This document shows positions 8,665-18,500 of a DNA stretch of 64,000 nucleotides, piece after piece. Positions within the stretch are counted from its first letter, which is position 1. Each line of letters starts with the position of its first letter. A model generated the notes under the pieces. That model was given only the letters and a program-made list of their open reading frames with translations, had not been told where the DNA came from and made no database searches. Made by a program: the position numbers and the translations under genes. This DNA comes from Paraburkholderia franconis (GTDB lineage: Bacteria > Pseudomonadota > Gammaproteobacteria > Burkholderiales > Burkholderiaceae): the NCBI RefSeq assembly GCF_009362735.1, contig NZ_WHNP01000003.1:62001-126000 (forward strand). Reading direction: 5' to 3'.

Positions 8665-9630
8665 ATGACTGATGAAATGTTATTTAGTACCACGCATCCG
8701 GCAGCCGATGTTACCGGCGCTGCGTGGTGCGCGCGAGCGATGAATTCCACAGCCGAACCCGTTGCCTTCGACATCGTCGCGCGCATCGCCGAATGCGCGC
8801 CCGAGTTGCGCTCGGCGGAGCGCAAGGTGGCGGCGCTGATCCTCGACGATCTGATGAGCGCATCGCGCGCCAGCATCGGCGCGTTGGCCGAGCGGGCGGA
8901 AGTGAGCGTCGCGACGGTCACGCGTTTCGCGAAAGCGGTTGGCTGCCGGGACGTGCGCGAACTGAAACTGCGGCTCGCGCAGGCGGCCGCCGTCGGCCAG
9001 CGCTTCCTGCAACCGGGCGCGCAGCCCGACACGCCGGAGCCGCTCGCGACACGCGTGTTCGACGAGTTGCAGACGGCGCTCGCGCACAACCATCACCTGC
9101 TGTGCCAGGCGCCCATTGCGCAAGCCGCTGCCGCCTTGCGCGAAGCGCGGATGATCTACGTGTTCGGCATGGGCGGCGGCTCGACGGCGCTCGCCGACGA
9201 AATGCGCTTTCGGCTCGTGCGTCTGGGCCGGCCGGTCGCGACGTATCAGGATGGGCTGTTGCAACGCATGGTGGCATCGACGGTATCGCGCGACACCGTG
9301 GTGATCGCGCTTTCGACGACGGGCCGCGTGCCGGAGATGGTCGACAGTTGTCGCATTGCGCGCAGCTACGGCGCGACGCTCATCACGGTGACGGCGCCCG
9401 CGTCGCCGCTTGCAAAGCTCGCCGACTGGCTGATCCCCATCGTCGCGTTTGAAACCGATTTCATCTACAAGCCGTCGTCGTCGCGCTACGCGATGATGAT
9501 GGCACTCGACGTGCTCGTCACCGAACTGGCCCTGAGTCTCGGCGACGAGAGCCGCGAACTGCTGCGCCGCATGAAGCATGCGCTCGATGCGCATCGCGGC
9601 GGCGGCGACCGACAACCGTTAGGAGACTGA
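8665..9630 (+). CDS. MurR/RpiR family transcriptional regulator
   Basis: Regulator with an N-terminal HTH_6 domain and a C-terminal SIS sugar-phosphate-binding domain, 321 residues from 8665. The HTH helix is in SIGALAERAEVSVATVTRF (about residues 70-90) and the SIS core begins at IYVFGMGGGSTALADEM, with ALSTTGRVPEMVD further on. The first 25 residues are poorly family-like, and an in-frame ATG at 8740 (296 residues) may be the real start; neither has a strong ribosome-binding site. It is 3 bp before the D-aminoacylase, so it is the first gene of that operon and divergent from the PLP enzyme. Control of the D-amino-acid module is inferred. I see no clean operator dyad in the divergent gap. 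Confidence 0.88.
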   Translation: MTDEMLFSTTHPAADVTGAAWCARAMNSTAEPVAFDIVARIAECAPELRSAERKVAALILDDLMSASRASIGALAERAEVSVATVTRFAKAVGCRDVRELKLRLAQAAAVGQRFLQPGAQPDTPEPLATRVFDELQTALAHNHHLLCQAPIAQAAAALREARMIYVFGMGGGSTALADEMRFRLVRLGRPVATYQDGLLQRMVASTVSRDTVVIALSTTGRVPEMVDSCRIARSYGATLITVTAPASPLAKLADWLIPIVAFETDFIYKPSSSRYAMMMALDVLVTELALSLGDESRELLRRMKHALDAHRGGGDRQPLGD

Positions 9631-9633
9631 TCC

Positions 9634-11121
9634 ATGCATTCGCACCCCGAAGCCGCCGATACGCTGATCGTCGGCGCGCAAATGTACGATGGCACGGGCG
9701 CGCCGCCTGTCGAGCGCGACGTGGCGATACGCAATGGGAAGATCGTCGCGATCGGCAATCTGTCGAACTGGCTGGCCGAAGAAGTAATCGAGGCGAACGG
9801 CCGCGCGCTCGCGCCGGGCTTCATCGACGTTCACACACACGACGACACGCATGTGATCCGCTCGCCGCAAATGCTGCCGAAGATCACGCAAGGCGTGACG
9901 ACGGTCATCGTCGGCAACTGCGGGATCAGTGCGTCACCCGTGTCGCTGAAGGGCGATCCGCCCGATCCGATGAACCTGCTCGGCGAGCGCGATGCGTTCC
10001 AGTATCCGACCTTCGCCGCGTATGTCGATGCGGTGAATGCGGCGAAGCCGTCGGTGAACGTGAGCGCGCTGATCGGGCACACGGCGCTGCGCAACAACCA
10101 TATGGACCGGCTCGATCGCGCGGCGACGCCGCAGGAAATCGACGGCATGCGCGCGCAGCTCGAAGAGGCGCTCGCGAACGGCGCGCTCGGCTTGAGCTCG
10201 GGTCTCGCATATGGCTCTGCATTCGCCGCGCCGACTGAAGAAGTGATGGCGCTTGCCGAACCGCTTGCGGCGGCGGGCGCGTTGTACACGACGCACATGC
10301 GCACGGAGTTCGACGCGATTCTCGACGCAATGGACGAGGCGTATCGGATCGGCAAGCACGCGCGCGTGCCCGTGGTCATTTCACATCTGAAGTGCGCGGG
10401 GCCGTCCAACTGGGGGCGCAGCGTCGAGGTGCTCGGATCGCTCGAAGGCGCGCGCCGGCTGCATCCCGTGGGCTGCGACTGCTATCCGTACAACCGCAGT
10501 TCGTCGACGCTCGATCTCAAGCAGGTGACGGGCGATATCGACATCACGATCACGTGGTCGACGCCTCATCCCGAGATGGCGGGAAAGACGGTGAAGGACA
10601 TCGCGGCCGAGTGGGGCGTGACGCAGCAGGAAGCCGCGAAGCGCCTGCAGCCGGCTGGCGCCGTGTATCACAACATGTCCGAGGACGACGTGCGGCGCAT
10701 CCTCTCGCATCCGGCGACGATGGTCGGCTCCGATGGCTTGCCGAACGATCCCCTGCCGCATCCGCGTCTGTGGGGCGCGTTTCCGCGCGTGCTCGGACAC
10801 TATGCGCGCGACCAGCAGCTGATTCCGCTCGAAGAAGCGATCCGCAAGATGACGAGCCTGTCGGCGCGGCGCTTCGGCTTGAACGATCGCGGTGAAGTGC
10901 ATATCGGCTATCACGCCGATCTCGTGCTGTTCGACCCGGCGCGCGTGCGCGATGCGGCGACGTTCGACAAACCGCAGCAGGCCGCCGATGGCATCGACGC
11001 CGTGTGGGTGAATGGCGTGCTGTCGTATCTCGACGGCAAGCCGACGGGCGAACGCGCGGGCAAGTTCGTCGCGCGTGGAGCGACAGCGGCATCGCGTGCG
11101 GCGTTGTCCGACGCATTTTGA
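9634..11121 (+). CDS. N-acyl-D-amino-acid deacylase (D-aminoacylase)
   Basis: Amidohydrolase-superfamily zinc enzyme, 495 residues, that hydrolyses N-acyl-D-amino acids to the free D-amino acid and a carboxylate. Visible: N-terminal beta-sandwich start DTLIVGAQMYDGTGAP, metal-binding HTHDD (about residue 66), the conserved VIVGNCGIS (Cys about 94), YTTHMRTE with a further His, VISHLKCAGP, and the late MVGSDGLPNDPLPHPR with the catalytic Asp, followed by PLEEAIRKMTSLSARRFGL near the C-terminus. A strong AGGAG precedes the ATG. The preferred side chain (neutral, Asp or Glu) cannot be read from the sequence. It is cotranscribed with the RpiR regulator and RidA. Confidence 0.92.
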   Translation: MHSHPEAADTLIVGAQMYDGTGAPPVERDVAIRNGKIVAIGNLSNWLAEEVIEANGRALAPGFIDVHTHDDTHVIRSPQMLPKITQGVTTVIVGNCGISASPVSLKGDPPDPMNLLGERDAFQYPTFAAYVDAVNAAKPSVNVSALIGHTALRNNHMDRLDRAATPQEIDGMRAQLEEALANGALGLSSGLAYGSAFAAPTEEVMALAEPLAAAGALYTTHMRTEFDAILDAMDEAYRIGKHARVPVVISHLKCAGPSNWGRSVEVLGSLEGARRLHPVGCDCYPYNRSSSTLDLKQVTGDIDITITWSTPHPEMAGKTVKDIAAEWGVTQQEAAKRLQPAGAVYHNMSEDDVRRILSHPATMVGSDGLPNDPLPHPRLWGAFPRVLGHYARDQQLIPLEEAIRKMTSLSARRFGLNDRGEVHIGYHADLVLFDPARVRDAATFDKPQQAADGIDAVWVNGVLSYLDGKPTGERAGKFVARGATAASRAALSDAF

Positions 11122-11180
11122 ATTTTGGATTGATGCGTTCGCATTGGTTGCGAACGCGCTTACATGACAGGAGTTGAACG

Positions 11181-11567
11181 ATGAAGCGTTATGGCGTTGA
11201 AGGTGGCAAAGGCACGGGCGGTCAGGTGATGCCGTTCGCGCGTGCGGTCGAAGCGGATGGCTGGCTGTTCGTGTCGGGGCAGACGCCGATGGAGAACGGC
11301 GAAGTGATCAACGGCGGGATCGTCGAGCAATCGCGCAAGGCGATTCAGAACGTGCTCGCTATTCTGGCCGAGGCGGGATACGGGCCTGAGCACGTCGTGC
11401 GTTGCGGTGTTTGGCTCGACGATCCGCGCGACTTTGCTTCTTTCAACAAGGTATTCAAGGAGTACTTCGGCGCGAATCCGCCCGCGCGCGCTTGTGTCGT
11501 TTCGTCGATGGTGATCGACTGCAAGGTCGAAGTGGATTGCGTCGCTTATAAGAAGCCTGCGGCTTGA
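11181..11567 (+). CDS. RidA family enamine/imine deaminase
   Basis: A 128-residue cytosolic protein of the RidA/YjgF/UK114 family, which hydrolyses reactive enamine/imine intermediates left by PLP enzymes and so protects other PLP enzymes. Motifs include PFARAVEADGWLFVSGQTP, the mid-protein GGIVEQSRKAIQNVLAIL and the C-terminal PPARACVVSSMV, where the conserved Arg lies. CAGGAG precedes the ATG. Placement after a D-aminoacylase and opposite a fold-III PLP enzyme fits detoxification of 2-aminoacrylate-type products in this pathway. Confidence 0.9.
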   Translation: MKRYGVEGGKGTGGQVMPFARAVEADGWLFVSGQTPMENGEVINGGIVEQSRKAIQNVLAILAEAGYGPEHVVRCGVWLDDPRDFASFNKVFKEYFGANPPARACVVSSMVIDCKVEVDCVAYKKPAA

Positions 11568-11600
11568 GGTTTGGTGTTTGGCTGTTTGCTTTGCCCTTAT

Positions 11601-11636
11601 CGCCGGCATCCGCGAGGCGCCTCGCGGATGCCGGCG
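11601..11636. repeat. Perfect 36-bp palindrome at ridA/queF junction
   Basis: The 18 bases at 11601-11618 (beginning CGCCGGCATCCGCG) are the exact reverse complement of 11619-11636, with no loop. It lies 33 bp after ridA and 44 bp before the end of the convergent queF. No T-run follows on the plus strand. It could be a bidirectional terminator, a REP-like element or a cruciform site. Confidence 0.8.
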
Positions 11637-11680
11637 CCAAGCCATAAAAGCCAAAACAAAAAGCGTCGCAGACAAAAAGC

Positions 11681-12505
11681 TCACTGCCGCGCAGTGCGCA
11701 GATTATCCGGCATCGGCAGATTGAAGTTCGTGCGGAACGGATTGATGTCGAGCCCACCGCGCCGCGTATAGCGCGCATACACGGCCAGCTTCATCGGCTG
11801 ACAAACCTTCAGCACATCGGTAAAGATCTTTTCGACGCACTGCTCGTGGAACCCCGTATGGTTCCGATAAGAAATGATGTATCGAAGCAGCGAAGCGTGA
11901 TCGATCTGCGGCCCGACGTAATGAATCTGCACGGAGCCCCAATCGGGCTGTCCCGTTACCGGGCAATTGGATTTCAGCAGATTGGAGAACAAGGTCTCTT
12001 CGACAGGCGCCTCATCCAGTGCGGCCTTCAGCAAACCGGCATCCGGCTGATAAATCTCGGCTTCGAGATCGAGCCGATCCAGCGAAGTCCCTTCGAACTC
12101 ATCGAGCCCGAGCTTCGAAAACTCCGCGGGTGGATAGAGATGCAACGACACGGAAGCGCCACACGCGGCGGACACATCGCGCTTGATGGTATCGCGCACG
12201 ACATCGATCGAATCGAATGAAGTCTGCGCAAAAGACCCGAGATACAGCTTGAACGATTTCGACTCGACGATATTCGGCGAATCCGCCGGAATATAGAAAG
12301 TCGCAATCGCGATCTGCGGCTTGCCGCGCGCGTTGAGCCACGACAACTCATACGCGTTCCAGATGTCCGTGCCGAAGAAAGGCAACGTCGCGCCGATGCC
12401 GATCTGATCGCGCGCATTCTTCCGCGCAATCGGAAAGAGCAGCGTTGCGTCGTACTGTTCGGTATAGGTGGCCGGTTTGCCCAGCGGAGATTGTTCGGGT
12501 GTCAT
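11681..12505 (-). CDS. queF: NADPH-dependent 7-cyano-7-deazaguanine reductase (QueF)
   Basis: Reduces preQ0 to preQ1 with NADPH in queuosine tRNA modification; cytosolic. At 274 residues it is the long, two-T-fold-domain type. Evidence: C-terminal domain with the thioimide-forming Cys in [17 protein letters not shown] (about residue 182), the substrate-binding Glu motif [17 protein letters not shown], and [16 protein letters not shown]. The N-terminal half has [14 protein letters not shown] and [18 protein letters not shown]. It begins inside the last codons of the nucleotidase gene (4-bp ATGA overlap), so it is translationally coupled to it. No preQ1 riboswitch is visible because the gene is internal to an operon. 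Confidence 0.96.
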   Translation of the reverse strand: MTPEQSPLGKPATYTEQYDATLLFPIARKNARDQIGIGATLPFFGTDIWNAYELSWLNARGKPQIAIATFYIPADSPNIVESKSFKLYLGSFAQTSFDSIDVVRDTIKRDVSAACGASVSLHLYPPAEFSKLGLDEFEGTSLDRLDLEAEIYQPDAGLLKAALDEAPVEETLFSNLLKSNCPVTGQPDWGSVQIHYVGPQIDHASLLRYIISYRNHTGFHEQCVEKIFTDVLKVCQPMKLAVYARYTRRGGLDINPFRTNFNLPMPDNLRTARQ

Positions 12506-13404
12506 GATGCGTTCACGATGCCACTCACGACATGCCCGATCGCTGTCACGTCACGGGCCGATTCGCAGTGGCGAATTTGATCGTCGAAGAAAAAGTCCGG
12601 CTCGAACTCGCGCAGAAACGCGCTCTTGTCGAGCCCGCCAAGAAACATCGCTTCGTCGATTTCAATGTTCCAGGCCATCAGCGTGCGGATCGCCCGCTCA
12701 TGCGCGGGCGCCGAGCGCGCCGTCACGAGTGCCGTGCGAATGTGCATCGGCGCGGCTTCGTCGGCTAGCGTCTGCAAGCGGTGCAAGGCCTTCAGCAACG
12801 GCTTCAGCGGTCCGTCGGCGAGCGGCAAATCCTTGTTGTCGATCTCATGACCGACGAATGCCCGCAAGCCATCGCTCTGAAACACGCGCTCCGCTTCGTC
12901 GGAAAAGAGCACGGCGTCGCCGTCGAACGCGATGCGAATTTCGTCCGGATACTTGCTCGCCATTTTCGCCGATTCGGGCAAAACGCGCGCAGCGGGAAAT
13001 CCCGCCGCCAGCGCATCGCGCACGTCGTCCTGATTCGCGGACAGAAACAGCGACGCATTCAGCGGCTTCAGATACGCAAACGGCGCGCGGCCGCGCGTGA
13101 ACACGCCGCGCTCGATCGCAAGCCCATGCTCGCGGCACGAGCTGAATGCCCGCAAGCCGCTGATGGGATCGCTGCGCGACAGTATCACCACTTCCACGCG
13201 ATGCGCGCCCGCGTTCAGCGCGAGCAGCTTGCGAATCAGCCCAAACGCGACGCCGGGCTTGGCCGGCACGTTCAGCCGCTCGCGCTGCAGCCCTTCGTAG
13301 GCGCGCAGATCGCCATCCTCGTACACGCGGTTCTCTTCCTCGAAATCGAACAGCGCGCGCGAGGAGATCGCCACCACCAGCTTGTCGTTCAGCGAAAAGG
13401 CCAT
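12502..13404 (-). CDS. 5'-nucleotidase (NT5C1-like family)
   Basis: A 300-residue cytosolic protein matching the 5'-nucleotidase family related to vertebrate cytosolic 5'-nucleotidase I (PF06189-type), predicted to dephosphorylate nucleoside monophosphates. Visible: N-terminal [21 protein letters not shown], where bacterial members carry SRALF, then [17 protein letters not shown], the acidic [20 protein letters not shown] (about residues 155-175), and a late [16 protein letters not shown]. It lies between ilvA and queF on the minus strand, 18 bp after ilvA and overlapping queF by 4 bp. Why a nucleotidase is coupled to queuosine synthesis is not evident. Confidence 0.85.
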   Translation of the reverse strand: MAFSLNDKLVVAISSRALFDFEEENRVYEDGDLRAYEGLQRERLNVPAKPGVAFGLIRKLLALNAGAHRVEVVILSRSDPISGLRAFSSCREHGLAIERGVFTRGRAPFAYLKPLNASLFLSANQDDVRDALAAGFPAARVLPESAKMASKYPDEIRIAFDGDAVLFSDEAERVFQSDGLRAFVGHEIDNKDLPLADGPLKPLLKALHRLQTLADEAAPMHIRTALVTARSAPAHERAIRTLMAWNIEIDEAMFLGGLDKSAFLREFEPDFFFDDQIRHCESARDVTAIGHVVSGIVNAS

Positions 13405-13422
13405 GCGTCAAATGGACATGCG

Positions 13423-14946
13423 TCAGGCGAGGAACAGTCGATACACCGGGTTCGCCGTCTCTTCCCAGTACGGATAACCGAGCGTCGCGAGGAAGCGCGC
13501 GAATTCCGCGTCTTCCGCCGACGGCACCTGAATGCCGACGAGGATCGAGCTATAGTCCGCGCCCTGGTTCCGGTAGTGGAAGAGGCTGATGTTCCAGTTC
13601 GGCGCCATCGACGACAGGAACTTCATCAGCGCGCCCGGCCGCTCGGGAAACTCGAAGCGGAACAGGCGCTCGTCGTGCGCGAGCGGCGAGCGTCCGCCGA
13701 CCATGTAGCGGATGTGCTGCTTCGACAGTTCGTCGCCTGTCAGATCGACGGTCGCGAAACCGTGCTCCTCGAAGGCGCTGGCGATCTGCGCCGATTCGCT
13801 GCGGTTGCGGATCTGCACGCCGACGAAGATATGGGCGGACTTCGCGTCCGCAATACGGTAGTTGAACTCGGTGACGCTGCGCGTGCCCACCAGTTCGCAG
13901 AAGCGCTTGAAGCTGCCGCGCTCTTCCGGAATCGTCACGGCGAACACGGCCTCGCGTGCCTCGCCCACTTCCGCGCGTTCCGCGACGAAGCGCATGCGGT
14001 CGAAATTCATGTTCGCGCCGGACGTGACGGCAATCAACGTCTGGTTCTCGATGCCTTCGCGCTCCGCATACTGCTTCGCGCCCGCGACGGCCAGCGAGCC
14101 CGCCGGCTCCAGCACGCTGCGCGTGTCCTGGAAGACGTCCTTGATCGCGGCGCACAGCGCGTCGGTGTTCACCGTCAGCACATCGTCGAGATACGCCTGG
14201 CACAGGCGGAACGTCTCTTCGCCGACGAGCTTCACGGCCGTGCCGTCCGAGAACAGGCCGACTTCGTTCAGCGTCACGCGCTTGCCCGCCTTCAGCGATT
14301 GCGCCATCGCGCACGAGTCGTCGGTCTGCACGCCGATCACCTTGATCTCCGGGCGCACCGATTTCACATACGCCGCGATGCCCGCCGCGAGACCGCCGCC
14401 GCCGATGGGAACGAAGATCGCGTGAATCGGCGCCTGATGCTGGCTCAGGATTTCCATCGCGACCGTGCCCTGGCCGGCGATCACATATTCATCGTCGAAC
14501 GGATGCACGAACGTCAGGCCTTGCTGTTCCTGCAACTTCACTGCGTGCGCGTAGGCATCGCTATACGATTCGCCCGCCTGCACGACTTCGACGGTCGGCC
14601 CTCCATGCGCGCGCACGGCATCGACTTTCACTTGCGGCGTCGTCACGGGCACGACGATGATCGCCTTCACGCCCATGCGGGCCGCCGACAGCGCGACGCC
14701 CTGCGCATGATTGCCCGCCGAGGCAGTGATCACGCCGCGCGCGAGGGCGTCGGCGGGAATGTGCGCCATCTTGTTGTACGCGCCGCGCACCTTGAAAGAG
14801 AAGACGGGCTGATTGTCTTCGCGCTTCAGGTAAATGGCGTTGCGCAACCGTGCGGACAGATTCCGCGCATGTTCGAGTTCGGTCTCACGCGCAACGTCGT
14901 AGACGCGGGCGGTGAGGATTTTCTTCAGATAGTCGTGGGAAGCCAT
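13423..14946 (-). CDS. ilvA: Threonine ammonia-lyase, biosynthetic (IlvA)
   Basis: PLP enzyme converting L-threonine to 2-oxobutanoate and ammonia, the first step of isoleucine synthesis; 507 residues, typical for the long form. PLP lysine in PVFSFKVRGAYNKM (about residue 57), the phosphate-binding SAGNHAQGVAL, the glycine loop VPIGGGGLAAGI, and two C-terminal ACT-like regulatory domains (about 330-410 and 425-500, e.g. FPERPGALMKFLSSM), which confer isoleucine inhibition in E. coli. ATG at 14946 gives the family start MASHDYLKKIL; the frame stays open to 15210 but that extension is unlike the family. It is the first gene of ilvA-nucleotidase-queF. Confidence 0.96.
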   Translation of the reverse strand: MASHDYLKKILTARVYDVARETELEHARNLSARLRNAIYLKREDNQPVFSFKVRGAYNKMAHIPADALARGVITASAGNHAQGVALSAARMGVKAIIVVPVTTPQVKVDAVRAHGGPTVEVVQAGESYSDAYAHAVKLQEQQGLTFVHPFDDEYVIAGQGTVAMEILSQHQAPIHAIFVPIGGGGLAAGIAAYVKSVRPEIKVIGVQTDDSCAMAQSLKAGKRVTLNEVGLFSDGTAVKLVGEETFRLCQAYLDDVLTVNTDALCAAIKDVFQDTRSVLEPAGSLAVAGAKQYAEREGIENQTLIAVTSGANMNFDRMRFVAERAEVGEAREAVFAVTIPEERGSFKRFCELVGTRSVTEFNYRIADAKSAHIFVGVQIRNRSESAQIASAFEEHGFATVDLTGDELSKQHIRYMVGGRSPLAHDERLFRFEFPERPGALMKFLSSMAPNWNISLFHYRNQGADYSSILVGIQVPSAEDAEFARFLATLGYPYWEETANPVYRLFLA

Positions 14947-15257
14947 GCGGATCGCGCGCGATGCGCTTTTGTGGGACGGGAAAGGATCAATGATAGCGCC
15001 AACGGCCTGCCCCGACGCACCTGATCCGGCATTAGGCCGTGGGGTTTCGCCGTATTCACGCAGCCAGTCGGCCGACCGGACGGTCGGAAAATCCCGCGCG
15101 GCCTGATGCGGGCGACGATGCATTTCGGGCGCGTCGCCGTCTGGCAGTTTCGCGGCGAATTCTGGCAGGCTGACGCGCAAAGGCTTGTCACGCGGACATC
15201 CGGGCGTCAACGCGCGCGGGGATCATGCGGTAGAATCGTGTTTTGGAAAAGGATCAG
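14947..15257. other. Intergenic region upstream of ilvA and the oxidase leader
   Basis: 311 bp with no convincing gene. On the minus strand a TATCAT that could be the ilvA -10 lies at 14990-14995, about 45 bp before the start codon. On the plus strand TAGAAT (15231-15236) could be the -10 for the short ORF that follows. No good -35 box is visible for either. Confidence 0.4.
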
Positions 15258-15365
15258 ATGATGCATTGGCAGCCTCGGATCGCCCATTTGATGCCCGTCC
15301 CGCGTGAGGCTCGCCCCGCGGCGCAGCGGCACGTGCGGCATGCACGATCGTGTAGCTGTATCTGA
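15258..15365 (+). CDS. Short upstream ORF ending in Ser-Cys-Ser-Cys-Ile (putative leader peptide)
   Basis: A 35-codon ORF starting MMHWQPRIAHLMPV and ending RSCSCI before TGA. AAGGAT stands 6 nt before the ATG and a TAGAAT -10-like box lies 22 bp upstream, so both transcription and translation signals are plausible. It is 186 bp before the FAD/Fe-S oxidase gene, and a nested stem-loop begins 12 bp after its stop. Cys codons clustered at the end are reminiscent of leader peptides that sense cysteine or metal supply, but no homolog is recognised. It could be a chance ORF. Confidence 0.45.
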   Translation: MMHWQPRIAHLMPVPREARPAAQRHVRHARSCSCI

Positions 15366-15376
15366 GCGCCGCGACG

Positions 15377-15436
15377 CGACCGGCCATCTATGTTCTCGCC
15401 ATGTCCCCGGCGATCCCGGGCACAGGCCGCCGGTCG
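15377..15436 (+). promoter_or_regulatory. Nested stem-loop in leader of FAD/Fe-S oxidase
   Basis: Outer 8-bp stem CGACCGGC (15377-15384) with GCCGGTCG (15429-15436) encloses a 5-bp hairpin CCCGG-CGATC-CCGGG (15406-15420). It starts 12 nt after the stop of the cysteine-ended short ORF and ends 115 bp before the oxidase start. No T-run follows, so if it regulates, it would be by Rho access or translation rather than intrinsic termination. Confidence 0.5.
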
Positions 15437-15551
15437 AGGCTTCGCACACTATAGAAAGATTTCCAGCATTGCGCCCCACGCGCACCGTCAGCACGCCTCT
15501 TCGCCGAATGTTCGATGAGCGCGCGTAGCTGACCTACCGAGTCGTCCAAAC

Positions 15552-18500
15552 ATGAACGCACCTCAAGTTTTCGATCCGCACGGCGCCGCCGCTACCGTCG
15601 CCGCCGATGCCGAACCGCGTCTGCGCGAAATTCCATACAACTACACGTCGTTCTCCGACCGCGAAATCGTCATTCGCCTGCTGGGCGACGAGGCCTGGGC
15701 CGCGCTCGACGAGCTGCGCACGGAGCGCCGCACGGGCCGCTCGGCGCGCATGCTGTACGAAGTGCTCGGCGACATCTGGGTCGTGCGCCGCAATCCTTAT
15801 CTGCAGGACGACCTGCTCGACAACCCGAAGCGCCGCACGCTGCTGATCGAGGCGCTGAATCACCGTCTCACTGAAATCGAAAAGCGCCGCCGCGCCGATC
15901 TGACCGAACATGGCGACGAAGCAGGTGTCGGTCGCGCCGCGCGCGTCGAAACGCTGGTCGCCGCCGCGCGCCGCGCCGTCGATGCATTCGCGGGCGAGTT
16001 CGACAAGATGGCCGACCTGCGCCGCCGCGCGACGAAGGTGCTGGGCCGCCGGACGCAGAAGGACAACATCCGCTTCGACGGTCTCGCGCGCGTCTCACAC
16101 GTGACGGACGCGACCGACTGGCGCGTCGAATATCCGTTCGTCGTCCTGACGCCGGATACGGAAGCCGAAATCGCCGGCCTCATCAAGGCGTGCTTCGAAC
16201 TCGGTCTGACGGTGATTCCGCGTGGCGGCGGCACGGGCTACACGGGCGGCGCGGTGCCGCTCACGCCGTTCTCCGCCGTTATCAATACCGAGAAGCTCGA
16301 ACAGCTCGGCGCCGTCGAACTGACGGAAATGCCCGGCGTCGCGCACAAGGTGCCGACGATCTTCTCCGGCGCGGGCGTCGTCACGCGCCGCGTGACGGAG
16401 GCGGCCGAGCAGGCGGGCTACGTGTTCGCCGTCGATCCGACGTCGCTCGACGCTTCGTGCATCGGCGGCAACGTCGCAATGAACGCGGGCGGCAAGAAGG
16501 CCGTGCTGTGGGGCACGGCGCTCGACAATCTCGCTTGGTGGCGCATGGTCGACCCGGAAGGGAACTGGCTGGAAATCACGCGGCTCGACCACAACCTCGG
16601 CAAGATCCACGACATTCCCGTCGCGCGCTTCGAACTGAAGTGGTTCGACGGCGAACACGCGCCTGGCGAAAAGCTCTTGCGCACCGAACTGCTGGAGATC
16701 GAAGGCCGGCGCTTTCGCAAGGAAGGGCTCGGCAAGGACGTCACCGATAAATTCCTCGCCGGGCTGCCGGGCATCCAGAAGGAAGGCTGCGACGGCCTGA
16801 TCACGTCCGCGCGCTGGGTGCTGCACAAGATGCCCGCGCATACGCGCACCGTCTGCCTGGAGTTCTTCGGCCAGGCGCGCGAGGCGATTCCGAGCATCGT
16901 CGAAATCAAGGACTATCTGTTCGAAACGTCGAAAGAGGGCGGCGCGATTCTCGCGGGCCTCGAACATCTCGACGAACGTTATCTGCGCGCCGTCGGCTAC
17001 GCGACGAAGAGCAAGCGCAACGCGTTTCCGAAGATGGTGCTGATCGGCGATATCGTCGGCAACGACGCCGATGCCGTTGCCACTGCGACGTCCGAAGTGG
17101 TCCGCATGGCCAACGGCAAGAGCGGCGAAGGCTTCGTCGCCGTGAGTGCCGAGGCCCGCAAGCGCTTCTGGCTCGACCGCAGCCGCACGGCCGCGATCGC
17201 GAAGCACACCAATGCGTTCAAGATCAACGAAGACGTCGTGATTCCGCTCAACCGGATGGGCGAATACACGGACGGCATCGAGCGCATCAACATCGAACTG
17301 TCGATCAAGAACAAGCTGCAACTGGTCGACGCGCTCGAAGTGTTCTTCCGGAGCGGCAAGCTGCCCCTCGGCAAGACCGACGACGCGAACGAGATCCCGA
17401 GCGCCGAGCTGCTCGAAGACCGCGTGCATCAGGCGCTCGAACTGCTTGGCCGTGTGAAGAAGCGCTGGGAATTCCTGCGCGACAAGCTCGACCTGTCGTT
17501 GCGCGAGGCGCAGCACTATCTGGTGCAACTCGGTTATGCGGGTCTTGCGGAAAAATTCGCGGATCGCGTCGATGACCAACCCAACGCGAACGTGTTCCAT
17601 ATCGTGCAGGATCGCACGGTGCGCGTGTCGTGGAAGCAGGAGATCCGCGCTGAGTTGCGGCAGATTTTCAACGGCGGCGAGTTCAAGCCGATCCTCGACG
17701 AAGCGCAGGCGATTCACAAGCAAGTGCTGCGCGGCCGTGTGTTCGTCGCGCTGCACATGCACGCGGGCGACGGCAATGTTCACACGAACATCCCCGTCAA
17801 CTCCGACAACTACGAGATGCTGCAGGACGCGCACACTGCGGTGGCGCGCATCATGAAGCTCGCTCGTTCGCTGGATGGCGTGATTTCCGGCGAGCACGGC
17901 ATCGGCATCACGAAGCTCGAATTCCTGACGGAAGACGAAATCGGCGAATTCCGCGCGTACAAGCAGCGCGTCGATCCGCAAGGGCGTTTCAACAAGGGCA
18001 AGCTGCTCGACGGCGCGGACCTGCGCAACGCGTACACGCCGTCGTTCGGCCTGATGGGCTACGAGTCGCTGATCATGCAGCAGTCCGATATCGGCGCGAT
18101 CGCCGATTCGGTGAAGGACTGCCTGCGCTGCGGCAAGTGCAAGCCCGTCTGCGCGACGCACGTGCCGCGCGCGAACCTGCTGTACAGCCCGCGCAACAAG
18201 ATTCTCGCGACGTCGCTGCTGGTCGAGGCCTTCCTGTATGAAGAGCAGACGCGCCGCGGCGTGTCGATCAAGCACTGGGACGAGTTCAACGACGTCGCCG
18301 ATCACTGCACCGTCTGTCACAAGTGCGTGACGCCGTGCCCGGTGAAGATCGACTTCGGCGACGTATCGATGAACATGCGCAACCTGTTGCGCAAGATGGG
18401 CAAGAAGAAGTTCAACGCGGGCAACGCGGCGGGCATGTTCTTCCTGAACGCGACCAATCCGCAGACCATCAATCTCGCGCGCACCGCGATGATGGGCGTC

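Noticed and set aside
14947..15210. N-terminal extension of IlvA
   Set aside because: The frame is open but the residues are unlike the family, and the ATG at 14946 gives the standard IlvA start.
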